Positions 27,383-39,799 are shown, numbered from the stretch's first letter. The stretch is DNA of 64,000 nt from Opisthocomus hoazin (GCF_030867145.1 NC_134434.1:4402001-4466000), one strand, 5' to 3'. Numbers and translations are program-made. Notes: generated by a model from the letters alone, not told the origin.

Positions 27383-28960
27383 CTTGGATCACCTCAGCCA
27401 AAAAAAAAATGAACTTGCCTCCTGTCTCGTTCCAGAAATGTCCTGCTTGTAACTCACCACAACAATGCTATTGCAAATCTCCCGAACAGCAAGGAGCTGG
27501 ACACCATGTGCTCTTTTTCCTGTTTCACAGCTATACGCTCACTGCTCCCCTCCAGACTTCACGCACGGGGGCTCGAGGTTGGACACAGTCTCCATATCTG
27601 ATGCCTGAATCCAAGGCACCCGCTGGCTCCCAGTCCCAAGAGTGGACATGGGTCCTTGTGGAGAGCCTGGGAATGAAGCTGGCAGGAGAGGTGGGCTTTG
27701 GGGGAGTTTCTAAAAGACAGTCTTGTCTATGCAGTGTGTACCCTCTGGGAGCCAGGCTAGTGCATGGGAACACCAGGGCTGACGGCTTTTGTGGGGCACG
27801 CAGCTGGGCTGGAGGAGGCCAGGCAGCTTCGTGGAGGAGCAGGGGGAAAGAGGCAGGCAGAAGAGGCGACTGCTCCGCACTGGTGCCTCTCACTTCTGCT
27901 CCATTGGGTGCAGCAGTCTGTGCTGTATCTCTGAACCACCCTCCAGCAGAGCCGCGCTGAGGGGCCCACAGCTGAGGGAAACCTTGAGCTGGCACCGTGA
28001 GCAATGTCCCCAGATGTGCACTACGGGACATCACCGAGCTTCCCCAGGAGCAGGGGACCATCTGCAAGCTATCTGCACCCGTCAGCCAGCCTGTGCTGGA
28101 GGACGTGCACAGCCAGCCTGCCGGGAGCTCAAAGGCAGGTGGGGAGGTGTCTTATAACCCTGTCACAAACGTGTCACATCTGGCAGAGCAACAGCCCGGA
28201 GGGTCCCTGCCCTTCAGCTCGGGGAGCTCTGTGCTGTGTTTGCGCCCCTGGTCCAAGGTACCCCTAATCACGGGGTGCATGCGTACCCCAGGCCCAGGAG
28301 CAAGGGCTGGGCCTTTTTGACATCTAAGACCCAGTACATCAGCTTAGCTCCTCTCCAAAAACAGGCAACAAGAAATAAAGCAGGTACATTCTGGGAATAC
28401 TGCGGCAGCAAACACTGCATGAATCACGTCAGGCAGCGTCTTCTTCCCAAAAGACGTGCTTGTCCACCCGGGGCGGGCAGCCCACCTTTGGAGCTCAGCC
28501 TCTCCAGCAGAAGACAGGTCCTCCATGCCAGCGGTGGTGAAGCAGCAGGAGAACGGCCAGGCAGAGAGAGGCTTTGCTTCAGCTGTGACAGGTGGAAGAG
28601 CCACGCAGTGTCCCCTGGCCTGCATCCCTTCTCCATCAGTAACCTCAGCTGCTCACTGGCATCAAAACAGCTCTGCAGGTCTTGGCACAGGGGACTGCTT
28701 CTGTCACAACCCACAAACCTCCTCTGTTCTTCTGAAGTGTCCCTACCTGAATGCCAGTAGGGTTGAACACGGCCATGTGCAAACAGGAGTGACCCTGGAG
28801 AAAAGCAGCAACACGACAAGGTTGCAAGAAGGGGCACAGCGCAAACTGATCGAGTGGGAGCTCTGGAGGTGGCACTGTGGCTCGGAGACCAAATACAGCG
28901 CGGAGCAAGACATTCAGAATTGGGGAGATCGTTACTGGTCGTTGTGCCCATACAACAGGA
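27383..28960. other. Intergenic, nothing recognised
   Basis: GC-rich intergenic DNA with overlapping open frames of up to about 200 codons on both strands. None has a recognisable motif or believable splice partners. A short A9 run occurs at about 27400, just after the CR1 tail. Confidence 0.55.
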
Positions 28961-29135
28961 GGGATGCTGCAAAGTGGGAACAGGTTTAGAGAGAGCTAGA
29001 AGAATGATTTGCAGCCTGGAAAACTGCAAGAAGTTTTCTACCTTCTAGTTTCTACCTTTCTACTTCTACCACAGAAGACAGAAGAAGCTCAACCTCTTTT
29101 CTTGACGCTGGGCAAAGCTAAAACAAGACTTAGTC
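28961..29135 (+). mobile_element. Old CR1/L3-like LINE fragment
   Basis: A decayed sense fragment of a CR1/L3-type LINE. The text runs from AGGAGGGATGCTGCAAAGTG through GAACAGGTTTAGAGAGAGCT to AGAAGCTCAACCTCTTTTC, in the order seen in this clade downstream of the reverse transcriptase. No frame remains open. It resembles the family represented by the larger fossil at 18.3-19.7 kb, although they cover different parts. Confidence 0.6.
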
Positions 29136-31789
29136 CCACTCAGCAAGCACCTGGTGCACAGCTGTCCAGCCCAAACCAAAATGAGCTCCAGCTGAGCCTG
29201 GGCACTTGTAGATGAGAAAGCAAAGTGCCTGTCGTAAAAGGTGTGTCTGCTTACTCACCCAGACCAGCTCTGACACAGAGCGAGGGGCTTGCTTAGCTGG
29301 GTCACCCAGATCTGCGCTGCCCATGGCTGCAAGGCCAGGGAGCGCAGGAAGGAGTGACGGCCAAGGCGCAGGCTGGCCTCCACAGACATACAGAGGGGAC
29401 TGGTTCTCCTGCCTCGCTGGCCCTTTCTGGGAGCAGCAACCACCGTGCCGTGCCACATCTGGAAGGAAGGGACCAGGCACCAGGGCGGCAGCAGCGGGGA
29501 GGCGGCGGTTTTATTTGGGGAAGGGGGTGAGCATAGCAGGGCCCATCTCCTTCCTCTCTGCGGGGACCGTGCCAGCCCAGTGAGGTCTCTGCTGGCTTCC
29601 TCTTGGCTGTCAGGCTGCGAGCGCCTTGCAGCAGCCGTGCCAGGCTTTTAACACGAGCACAGCGCTTGCACAGCGGGACTGGGCCGGCTTGGCTGGCCTC
29701 CAGCCCTGGCTGCCATAAAATGGGAAATAAGGGAATTGGAGAGAGACCGCAGCGACCACCAACCAGCTGCGACTGGCAGCGATGGGGCAATTTCCCCCTG
29801 CCAGGCACGTGCGGGCAGCAGCGCATCACCCTGTGCCCGCCAAGCCCACGTGCAGGTGGAGCACGCACGGAGGAGGATGAGGATGGGGAGGAGGCCGTGT
29901 GCCTCTCGCTCCTCGGATGCTGCCGGGGAGCAGGGCAGCCAGGAGCCCCGGGATGCTGCGCACAGGAGACAGCGCAGCCCCGCTCGCAGAACAGTATGGA
30001 GTTTTCTGCTAGTTACATGTTTTATGAAAAGTTGTTGGCAAAAATGTGCATTTTCTTTGGCTGCGTTTTGCAAGGATTTGGCAAAAATGTAGCGTTAGTG
30101 TCTCCCCTTGAGAGAGCTTTATTGAGTGGAACAAAGTCGGATATTTTTAGCTACCCATTGTTAGCTGAAGAACAAAGCCATAACTAAGATATTTTGTCTC
30201 TTACACTGAAATGGGACTATCAGACAAATCCATGTACAGTCATATGTGGCTGCCCATTCAGATGGAGCACGAGAGGGAAACTATTTTTAGCCTGTACACT
30301 CCACACAACAACCCCATTTCCCTTCCCCTGCGTGCTGGACCACCAAAACACACGGACAGCACCAGAAAGCGCGGCATTGGAGAGGGGGATGTGGGGTCAC
30401 TGACTTCTGCTGTCCCTTGGGCCATCTGACAAATGACATTTATAGGAGAGATCGGGTCATGCAATCCTAAAAAAATAACTTTACTTTTTCTGCCTTTTGG
30501 GGTGGTTTTTTTGCACTCTGAGCTGAAATGATGTGTGTTTCACCAACAGGGAGAAGTCAACCGGACCCAGATGGATCTCAGCGAAGCAGCAGCTGTAACA
30601 TCCAGTGCTAATACCTGAGCCCTCATCCCTTTTCCGAAAACACACGTTGATGCCCCGAGGACGGCTCAGATGAGGAGGGAGGTTGCCTGCGGGCAGCACT
30701 GGGTCACGCAGCCTGCGAGGAGGAGAGGGAACCGGCGTAGCCCCGTCCTGGCAGCGCTGCCGCCCGTCCCGCTCCCGCGCGGTCGAACAGCGCTGGAAAC
30801 GTAACTGCGGCTGCCAAGGCGGTGCTTTCGAAAGCATTAACCCTGAACCACCAGAAAGCCCTGCACGAGGCTGACAAAACCTCCCCCGAGTGCTTTAGTG
30901 CTCAACAAATGACATCAGTAGTTTATGGCTGGCAGCTTTTTGCAATGCATTCATTTAAAAGAAACAAATTGGTCCATAAATGCCCCGGATTTCTGCGAGT
31001 GAGCGATGCCAGGAGATTTTTCTAAATAGTTTTTGTGGGTTGCATTGGTGAGTCACGGAGAAGCTGCACGAAACGGCTGAGCGCCTGGCGCAGCCAGAAT
31101 GACCCTCCGCGGTTCGGGGAGCTGTGACACAGCCCTCCTGACAAAGCAGGAGCAAGAGGAATAAAAGCAGGGTGCCATCGCACAGCCTGACCCGCTGGGG
31201 TAGAGGGATGAGGGTAACCATCAGAGCAGCCCCCAGATAGGTGCAGTAATGAAAGAGCCTGTGGGAACCTCACACGGCCCTTCACCATCACCCTCCCCGT
31301 GCAAAGCCAGCCTCTGCAGCCTCTCCACGTTTCCCTGCCAGCCTCTCGGGAAGGGCAGCTCCTGGTGTGCTGAACGCACCTTGTGCCTGCTCCCGAGTAA
31401 GTGCCACGCTCTGTGTAGGTCCATACGGAGTCGAGGACCTACCAGGTGTCAGCGGCCACCAAGGCCCCACCAATAACCCTGGAGACGCTGCAGCACGTCA
31501 GGGGCTGTGTGTCAGCAGCACCAAAGACGCCCGTCAGAGAGCAGCCAGAAGAACAGAAAGACACGAAGTAGGAAACGTTAAATTACCTGCGAACTTCTCG
31601 GCTGAGCTAGAGTGTCCGGGAGGAGATGCTGCTTTTGTGACTCCTGGCTTTCTCCGCGGGTTAGGGCTGCTTTTATCAGGGAGCAGTGATTGTTTTTATA
31701 AACTTGAAGCACAGTAAGAACTGGTTTAAAATAGAGTGAAAGGAGCCGGTGCGGGTGGAATTAGACAAACTCCGAGAGCTGCTTTTCCA
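29136..31789. other. Intergenic, candidate regulatory DNA
   Basis: No gene is recognised. The part at 29480-29960 is GC-rich with scattered CpG. At 30000-30300 the composition changes to AT-rich and carries MEF2-type sites, described separately. The rest shows nothing I can name. Confidence 0.5.
30000..30300. promoter_or_regulatory. Candidate MEF2/E-box element
   Basis: An AT-rich block containing one perfect MEF2 consensus, CTATTTTTAG (30281-30290), one near-match, ATATTTTTAG (30141-30150), and two E-box type CANNTG hexamers: CATATG (30241-30246) and CAGATG (30259-30264). MEF2 plus E-box pairs are typical of muscle and heart enhancers. Enhancer function is inference only. Confidence 0.3.
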
Positions 31790-32580
31790 AAAATAAATTA
31801 ACTTCTTGCAGCCCGCGGAGGAGCGGCGGGGAGGCCGGGGGCTGGCGGGCAGGCGGCAGGGGCTTGGCCGGGGGCTGGGGTGGGGGGGGGGGGTCGCACC
31901 TTGCCCGGCTCCGGCCCCAGGTGAGGGGTGGGTGCTGCCCCCCCCGCGGGTGCGGAGCCAGAGGTGGGGGGGAGGGCGGGCTGTCCCCCCTCCTCGTGCC
32001 CGCCGGGCAGCGGCCGGGGGGCGGGCGGCCCCAGCACGGAGCCCGGGGGCTGCCCGGCGCCAAGCCCCCCCCTCCCCACCCGGCGTGGGGGTCGCTGGGC
32101 GACCTCCCCCCCCCCGCAGCCCCGGACCGCGGGCTCCGCTCCGGCCCCCGCAAGGGTTAAGGGAGAGGAGGAGCCTCCCCTGCCAGCGCTCGGCAACGGC
32201 AGCGCACGCACACCCCCCCCCGCTCTGCCCTGCCCGCTCCGGCCGCCGCTCCACCTGCCCCCGCACCCCCCGCTCCTGCCCGGCCTTCAGGGGGGCACCG
32301 GGAACCCCCTCGGGAAGGGCCGGGCACGGCGGCGGGGGGTGCGGGGGGCAGAGCCCGGGGGACCCGGGCAGAGCAGGGGGTCCCGGGCAGAGCAGGGGGA
32401 CCTGGGCAGAACAGGGGGTCCCGGGCAGAGCAGGGGGTCCCGGGCCGAGCAGAGGGACCTGGGCAGAACAGGGGGTCCCGGGCAGAGCAGGGGTCCCCAG
32501 CCCGCCGCAAGCCTCGCCGCAGCCGGGAGCGCGGACCCGAGCGCTGCTCCCGTGATGCGCGGGGCTTTTGCGACCTCCTG
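31790..32580. promoter_or_regulatory. Orphan CpG island
   Basis: About 0.8 kb of very GC-rich sequence with frequent CpG, sharply bounded on the left by the AT-rich segment ending TTAACTTCTTGCAG at about 31810. It contains poly-G and poly-C runs and a 19-bp minisatellite (32362-32493). No gene start could be assigned on either strand. The long open frames here, including one of 304 codons on the minus strand, are Pro/Gly/Ala/Arg low-complexity translations of a GC-rich island and are not believable proteins. Confidence 0.7.
32362..32493 (+). repeat. 19-bp minisatellite, 7 copies
   Basis: Seven head-to-tail 19-bp units run without gaps from 32362; the last is one base short. The core is CCCGGGCAGAGCAGGGGG, preceded by A or T. 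Units 3 and 6 share the same changes (CCTGGG and AACAGG), which suggests duplication of a three-unit block. The repeat lies inside the orphan CpG island. Confidence 0.95.
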
Positions 32581-32725
32581 CACGAAGCACAGTGTGTTCC
32601 CCCCCCCTTATCTCTGCACCCCTTTAAGTATCTTCGTAGTGGGGGGTGGGGGTGGGGGCAGGGGCAGCTGGCAAAGCCCTACCCCGGCAGTGAGCCGCTG
32701 GGCAGGGATCCCAGCCAGGAGATGT

Positions 32726-33065
32726 AGAATCATAGAATCATAGATTGGAAAAGACCTCTACGATCACCAAGTCCAACCGTCAACCCAACCCCACCATGCC
32801 TACTAAACCATGTCCTGGAGTGCCACATCTACCTGGTTTTTGAACCCCTCCAGGGATGGGGACTCCACCACTGCCCTGGGCAGCCTGGTCCAATGCCTGA
32901 CCGCTCTTTCAGTAAAGAAATTTTTCCTAATATCTAATCTAAACCTCCCCTGACACATCTTGAGGCCATTGCCTCTCATCCTATCACTAGCTACTTGGTA
33001 GAAGAGACCAACACCTGCCTCACTACACCCTCATTTCAGGTAGTTGTAGAGAGAGTTAGGGACCA
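32726..33065 (-). mobile_element. CR1 LINE fragment, antisense
   Basis: The 3' end of a CR1 copy on the minus strand. On the + strand it opens with AGAATCATAGAATCATAGA, continues with the phrases ACCATGTCCTGGAGTGCCAC and CTCCAGGGATGGGGACTCCA, then CCTGGGCAGCCTGGTCCAAT and AAATTTTTCCTAATATCTAA. The copy extends about 340 bp. It belongs to a different CR1 subfamily from the ATTCTGTG-tailed sense copies at 27.3 and 41.1 kb. The distal boundary is approximate. Confidence 0.95.
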
Positions 33066-33603
33066 TTCCCTGTCAGACTCTGTGCCTTACAATCCTGGGC
33101 ATCCCCGTTTGCCCAGGGAGACCAGTCTGGATGAGCAGAGAAACTGGTCTCCTTGGCGCTGCAGACTGCCCAGGCTTGGGTGAACCGGGGCTTGCTGAGC
33201 CTCGTGTCCTAAGCTGCAGCACCTGGGCTGGCCAGGGTCCCCAGAGGTCTAATCCCCAGGTAGCTGAGCACCAGAGGGTTTTATGGAGTTCAGCTCGGCA
33301 TTTCCAGAGGTCTGTCACCTCGAGCAGAGTGGTCTCTGTCCACAGGCTGGTAACGGAGCCGGCATGACACGTACCGGCCGTGAAACCCAGGGCACGAGCG
33401 GTGGAAAGGCACAGCTGTGCACCAAGAAGTCTATTGAGAGGCAGGTCCTCTGCACTGAGCACCCCAAGATCAGTCTTTCCTTTGGGGTACGAGACACGTG
33501 TCCACACAGCCACAACAGCCCCCACCCTCCAGACCCTGACGCTCGTGGAAGCATCAGGCTATCGTCAAAGGGTACCAGAGGCAGTTCTGGGGAGCACCAC
33601 CGG

Positions 33604-33637
33604 CTGGGGAAGGGGAAGGGAAAGGGGAAAGGGATGC
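33604..33637 (+). repeat. GGGAA-type purine repeat
   Basis: A short pure purine tract of GGGGAA/GGGAAA units on the + strand with at least five G-runs of three or more bases, so it could form a G-quadruplex. It is too short and irregular for an exact repeat unit. Confidence 0.8.
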
Positions 33638-36600
33638 TTACAGACCCCGCTCCCTGTGTCCTGGGAACACAGCCTCATCTCAGCAATGGAGCTGCTCTTC
33701 ATCACGCTCGCTGCATCAGCAGGTCCCGAAGGATTTGATTTCTCCAGACTTGGTCCTTGGGATTGAAGAACAAACTGCTGTCAAGCACCCTCTGACTTCA
33801 CCTATGCATCAAAGCCCTAAAAACGTCACCTTTCCACAGATAAAACCCCTTTCTGGTGTTTCAGCGAGCCTCGGCCGCCCCGCACCGCCGAGCTGGGGTA
33901 CGCTGTGCCAGTGCAGCCTGTAACGCTCCACCGTCCTTCACATCAACTCTTTCCCTTTTGGTCTGGCTGCCTGGCTGAAGCCTGGAGGTTTGCAGGCTCT
34001 TGGTGTTGGGAGGGGAACCCAGATGCAGAGAGGGTCTTCCCAGGTGCAATCCTCATCACCTGGGCTAAATAGCATTTTCTGAACACAGGAGGAGCCCAGG
34101 AGGGCTCTGCTCAGGCTGTACCTCTTTTCCCCATTAAAACCGAGCCCCAAAGGCTCTCTGCCCATGCTCTTTGCACCTCTTCTGCCTCTGCCCTACACAT
34201 CCTCACCTTGGTGCTTTCTCCTAATTGATAAAGAGCAGAATGACGTCCACCCACCCATTCCCCCGGGGTGCCCCTGCTGTGCTGTGCACTGGGGACGGTG
34301 CTGGTGGCAGTTTCCCTCCCCCCTGCCCCAATCTTTCACACTTCAAAAAAAAAATCACTGTAGGTGTTTTTACACCAGCAGGTAGCTCCCTTGAAGAAAA
34401 CCCCTCTTCCCACCAGCATCCAGCCCAAGGGCAGCCTTCCCCAGGCGGGCAGGAGACTCCTCCCCTGCACAGGGAAAGTCTTTTTTCTTCCGTTTATTTA
34501 TATTCGTCTTGCTGTAAACTCACCCGCCGGCGAACCTGCTGTTTGTACTAACAAACACGTCCCTTTGGTCCGTGCAGAAGCCGCTGGCGGGGCAGGCATC
34601 TGTAGCGGGGGGATCTCCCCCAGCCCTTCCCCAGCTCTTCCATAAATCCTCAGCTCCCACCAGGTTTGTTTACACGGCAGCTTGGAAGCGGAGCCCATTT
34701 GGCAAAGCAGCTCCTGATCTAGGAGAGACCTGAGCCAGCAACCCAAAAGGGCTGCACCAGTCATCTAACAGGCACGATGGTCCCTGTGGAAGTTCATTTC
34801 ATATCCCCTCTCAACGCTGTCTGGGACAGGACTGTTCACAGTACCTGTGGACAAGACAGAGCTGTGGTCCCAAAAGTGTCCTTGAGGAGCAGGAGGTTTT
34901 CAGGACAAGGACACAAAGGGAAACAGCAACATTTCTGAGGTGGAGAGGTGAGTGTTTCTGTACCAAGGGGCTATATAGTACCTGTATTGTTATGTGGGCT
35001 GTCATCATTAGGGTTCAGAGTCAACAGTCCACACTGGGCAGTGGAACAACTCACCCTTCTCTGAGCTTTCTTCCAAACCATCTGCTGTCCATGCTGTCAC
35101 CACTGACGGGGTGACATTGGAGTTTTCACTGGAAGATCTTCACACTGGAAGGTCTTCACAACGGTTTTGCCACAAGAGCTCAGGTGCTGCCCCACCTGAT
35201 CTTCCAGATCTTCCAGCCCAGTGCTAGCAGCCAGGCCAAGATGAGAGGAGGAGAAGGAGGTCTGGAGGGTGGTGGATCCATTTCACAGATAGCTTTCAGA
35301 GGGAGACCTGCGTGTGGGCTGTGCAGCGGGGCCAGCCACGTGGCAGGCAGCTGGATAACACCACGGGCCACAGGACGAATTCCCTCCCCACCAGCTCCAC
35401 CCGTGGTGAGTTTATCCCAGTGCCGTGAGCTGACAACACCCCACAGCAGAGGGGCTCAGCTCCGTCCTCCAGGCTACGCGGCCCAGGGGAACGAGCGGGT
35501 TGATGGCGTGGGGCCATCAACTGGTGGCATGGAGGTGGCATGGCTGTGCTGCCTGCAGACAGCTTGGGGTACCTCCATCGGCAATCCCACGGGACCATGT
35601 GAGCAGTCAGCATGGGTGCACGGGGTCATTTGCTGCCCGTGCCAGGCAGCTGCCCTCCCCGTCTGCCCGCGGGTGCCGCAGTCCTCCCCGGGTCACAGCA
35701 GGGTGGCCGTGGCGTGGTGCTGGCGTGGCTGTGCCACTGTGCACACTCACCAGTGCTTGGGCTTTGCTTGGGACAGGGAGACTGGGGGTGTCCTGGGGGT
35801 TTGCTGGGGGGAGGCGGGATGCGGAGGTTGGATCTGGCAGCACCCTGGATGCAGGCAGGTGCTGGGGACACGACCTCGGGCGTCTGGCAGTGCACGTGCC
35901 ACGCTGGGTTTCCATCCAGCTTCAGCCTCCCAGCACCACGCGAGCTGTGTATCAGACAGTTTATTTTAGCCATTGAGGCGGGGAGATGGAGGGCAGAGGC
36001 TGGAGGATCAGGGGGGGCTGAGGCTGTGTGGGTGGGATGGGGGCTGTCAGCCTGCTCCAGCGCCTGTGACACGCGTTTGGTGTCACCCGAGTGGGAGAGC
36101 TGGGAGCGGGGTGAAATATGAGCTGCGGGTTCCCGGCCACAGCTGGAGGAGTTCATCCTGCAGCCTGGCCCCGTTCCCTCCCGGGGCAGGTCGGCGAGAG
36201 CCGGTGCGGATCCCAGCACCGGCTGCGTCCAGCCACGCTGCCCCGAGCGGGGCCGGCTGGACCACGGCCGGCCGGGACAACCCCACAGCCGCAGAGCTTA
36301 GTCCTGGCCACGCTCAGCGGCTGCGTGGGAAACCCACCCTCGCGAGGCTCCGCGCCACGCAGCCAGCAGCCATGCAGGGTGATTTTTCCTCCCAGTTCTT
36401 ACATCTTGGTCGCTTCTTAGGTGGTGAGAGCGTTAAATGTCCTGCGCCCGGGGTCCAGCCTGATGCTGTGCCCTGTGCACAGGCGGACGCACACCACATG
36501 GACCCCCATTTATCGACCAGCTCATCTCACTCCCGTTGGGGCTGCCAGTGCTGCTGCACAGAAATTGCCCAAAACTGGGACGCTGGTGCTACTACGAGGC

Positions 36601-37739
36601 GGTCAGATAACCACTGGGATGCTTGGAGCGTGGTACAGCGTGGCTCCGCTCTGGAGCCGGCAGCCTCGGGTTCCCGTGCTTTTATTTCAGCCGTGCACGT
36701 GTGCAAGGAGGTGACGGGACTCCGGGAGATGGTGTCTGTGCGTAAAGGACTGATTTGCCCAGAATTCTGGGTCGTGAATACGTGTGTGCACGGATGCATG
36801 TGAGGGTGCGTGAGCACTCGCGTGAGGCCAGGACCACAGGGCAGCGTGCGGTCTGCGGCAGGACGCTCTGCGGGCTGCACACCAGGACACCCACCACCCA
36901 AAGACCACAGTCCCTGCATTGACATAAACCCCCCAGAGCATCACCCAGCATTCGGGGGGGCTGCACGAGTCAGCCAGCCAAGAGTCTGTGCTGGGGCTGC
37001 TCCTCCTGCGCTGCCATGCCCTCCCTCTGCTGAGCTGCAGCCACCCAGACTGCTCCTTCCCCTGGGAGCCGGGGCGATGGAGGCAGGGCAGGCTCCAGCC
37101 TATCCCCAAGGTAATCTAACCAAGAAAAAAAAATACTCAAAAAGTATAAAGGAATAAAAATGACATTTCATTCTCTGTGGAGCCCCATGCCACCATCCAA
37201 GCGAAGGTGCAGGAGCCCTGGGTCCCCACTGCAGGCAGCCCTAGTAGCACTGGTCACCACGATACAAAATCCGAGGGCCCTGGTATCGGGTGTCTGTATG
37301 AAGCAGACAGGAACCCCAGTGCTGGGGGGGCACTGGGAGGGCTGGATGCAGCAGTCGCACCCTAACACAGGCAGTGGGCTCTTCACCCCACGCCCTGCCC
37401 TTTCCCAGAGGGTACAAATACTTCCCAGGAGAGCCTTAGACACCCGGCCAGCACCGGGGGATGCACGGATGCTCTCCCGCATCAGGATGCTCTGCCCAAA
37501 AGCCAGCTCTCTCACCTGGCCACGGGTTTGGGGCATGTCCCATGCCAACGGCACCTGCCCACACATGGACGGTGGGCCGGGGTGGCACCGGGGTGAGGGA
37601 CACCCTGGAACTGGTGCAGCCACTCCCATGCAATGGGACGGGGCTGCTGGCAGCCGGAGGGACCCGGGTCTCTCCCGCAGACCGCGCAGGGCTCAGGGCC
37701 AGGGGCGCAGGGCACCGCGGATGCAGCCGGCAATGCACT

Positions 37740-38000
37740 CCCCACACTGTTCTTAGGAAGGGTAAAGTTTATACAAGAAATTTAAGCTTTAAACCCAGGC
37801 ACCATAAATAGTCTATTTTTCAAGGGCTCCAAGTCAGTTGTAGGCTCAGAGCCAGAGCCAAAATTTGGCAGCTGTCTTTGTTTAATGATTAATTAAAATG
37901 AGGTAACAAAACGAGACATATCTATTAACGAGGGTATTTGCAGCGTCAGTAGAGGATTCCAAATGGCTGATTTTTTCCCCTTTTAATCTTCAAACTTCTC
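37740..38000. promoter_or_regulatory. Candidate regulatory block (AT-rich)
   Basis: AT-rich sequence between GC-rich flanks. It contains CCATAAATAG, one mismatch from an SRF CArG box, directly before CTATTTTTC, which is close to a MEF2 site. These are followed by TTTAATGATTAATTAAAATG, which has overlapping homeodomain TAAT cores, and TATCTATTAACG. There is no coding frame or repeat. A role as an enhancer is inference. Confidence 0.3.
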
Positions 38001-39262
38001 GTTAGGAAAACAAGCTCTTCCTCCGTCTGCGGCCGGGCTGGGTGGGAAGGGCTGTGCCACGGCCCCTCGCCCTGGTAGCGGGAGGGGAGCAGCGGGCAGG
38101 CACGGCTTAATCTTTATGGTCCTCTTCCTTTAAACAAAGCGAACCCTCCGCGTAAGGATTTTTCCAGTTTGGAAATTTTATTAGACCTTTAAGTAAACTT
38201 CAATGGAGAGACCCTTGGCTGTGACAGAGGCGGCGGGGGGAAGGTTTGCACGTCGCTTCGGCTCTGTGCCGGCCGTTCCCCAGCGGGTGCCACGCAATAA
38301 GGACTAAAAGAGGAGCGATGGAGGCGAAGGGACATTCTCCAGGCTCTTTGTCACGTGTGCCAGACAAACAGGGCCAAAGCCACCTCCCCACCCTGCCTTG
38401 GGGCAGCAGCGCTTGGTTTTCTGGGCACCACGGGGAGGTGTGACCAGACAAGGTGACAAGGGGGATGGTGCAGAAGGATGGAGCCTGGGAGGCTTGTTCC
38501 CGTCCGCCGCGCTCCCAGCTCATCCCCTGACGCTGGATGCATTTTCTAGCTCAGAGAACCAAGTGGAGCAAGAAGCTGCCTCGCGTGGGAGCTGCCCATG
38601 GTCAGAGGAGGGTTAAAGTCTGCAGAAAGGTCCAGAGGCAGCTCTCGGGGGTGTGCGAAGCAGGTTCACCCTCCCCAAAGCTCCAAAGACTTAGCCACAT
38701 GGGAAAGCACCCAAGTATGAGGAAAAGGGAAAAACATCCCAAAATAGTTTAGTCTTGTTTTCTGCACTAAGACGCCCAGACAGGGTGGGAGTTCTGGTTG
38801 TGTCTGAGCTAAAAATTACAGTAAGTAGAGAAGTGGCTGCAAAGCCCCATGTTCTGGATAAGAAGGACATGTGCAAACGCCGTCCATCAGGGTGAAGACG
38901 TGCCGGCGACGAAGGCCCATAAATAAACGAGGAGGGGGACGGAGTTAAATGAGCGCTGTGTCGAGGGATGAACTGTCAACTGCCTGCTCAAGTGCGTCTT
39001 CTCCCCAGGGCATTTCACGGGACAACGGGGAGTGAGGGGAAGCACCTTCGTGCGTAGGGACCACTCTGAGCAGAGGTGGGATCCCGGCGTCCCCATCCAC
39101 ACACGGGACCAGGACCACCGAGCCCACCTGGGAGCAAAGGGGGGCTGGTTCTGCGCAACCGTCCACAGAAAAGAGCGGTCAGGATGGACGTGCTCCGGGC
39201 TGCCCCACTCTCCCTGCTCCTCTCTCCAGACACATCTCATAGTGAATTCCCGGCGTAAATAG

Positions 39263-39738
39263 GACATGGACCTGTTGGGACGGGGGCAGAGGAGGCCACA
39301 GCAGTGATCCGAGGGCTGGAGCACCTCTCCTGTGAGGAAAGGCTGGGATAGTTGGGGCTGTTCAGCCTGGAGAAGAGAAGGCTGCGGGGAGATCTCATTG
39401 TAGCCTTTCAGTACTTACAAGGTGTCTACAGGAAAGACAGGGACAATCATTTTAGCAAGGCCTGTTGTGACGGGACAAGGAGTCATGGTTTTAAACCAAG
39501 GGAGGGGAGGTTTAGACTGGATATAAGGAAGAAATTTTTAACAATGAGGGTGGTGAAACACTGGAACAGGTTGCCCAGAGAAGTGGTGGATGCCCCATCC
39601 CTGGAAACGTCGAAGGCCAGGTTGGACGGGGCTCTGGGCAACCTGATTGAGCTGGAGATGTCCCTGCTCACTGCAGGGGGTTGGGCTAGATGGCCTCTGA
39701 AGGTCCCTTCCAACCCAAAGCGTTCTGTGATTCTAAGA
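39263..39738 (+). mobile_element. CR1 LINE, 3' region (about 475 bp)
   Basis: A well-preserved sense CR1 3' region. It includes GCTGGAGCACCTCTCCTGTG, TTCAGCCTGGAGAAGAGAAG, AATGAGGGTGGTGAAACACT and ACTGGAACAGGTTGCCCAGA, and ends GGTCCCTTCCAACCCAAAGC with a single TTCTGTGATTCT. The first half still reads partly in the frame of the C-terminal part of ORF2 ([15 protein letters not shown] is visible). The copy is 5'-truncated, as most CR1 copies are. Confidence 0.97.
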
Positions 39739-39799
39739 CCTTTGGAGGAAGTGACAGGGATGGTGGGTGGGTGGGTGGTCCCTATAAAGAGCAGAGAGG

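Larger units (their letters stand above)
33066..39262. other. Intergenic, GC-rich, no gene recognised
   Basis: About 6 kb, largely GC-rich, with no recognisable exon chain. The 261- and 276-codon frames at 35184-35969 and 35973-36803 are Gly/Ala/Trp-rich and have no domain. Contained features described separately are a GGGAA-type purine run (33604-33637) and an AT-rich candidate regulatory block (37740-38000). Confidence 0.5.

Noticed and set aside
31676..32590. 304-codon minus-strand frame and 249- and 271-codon + frames
   Set aside because: All are low-complexity Pro/Gly/Ala/Arg/Ser translations of one CpG island and its 19-bp repeat. They overlap in several frames at once and have no domain or splice partner.
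35184..36803. Consecutive 261- and 276-codon + strand frames
   Set aside because: Composition follows GC content (Gly, Ala, Trp, Cys, His rich), several alternative frames are equally open, and no protein family is recognisable.
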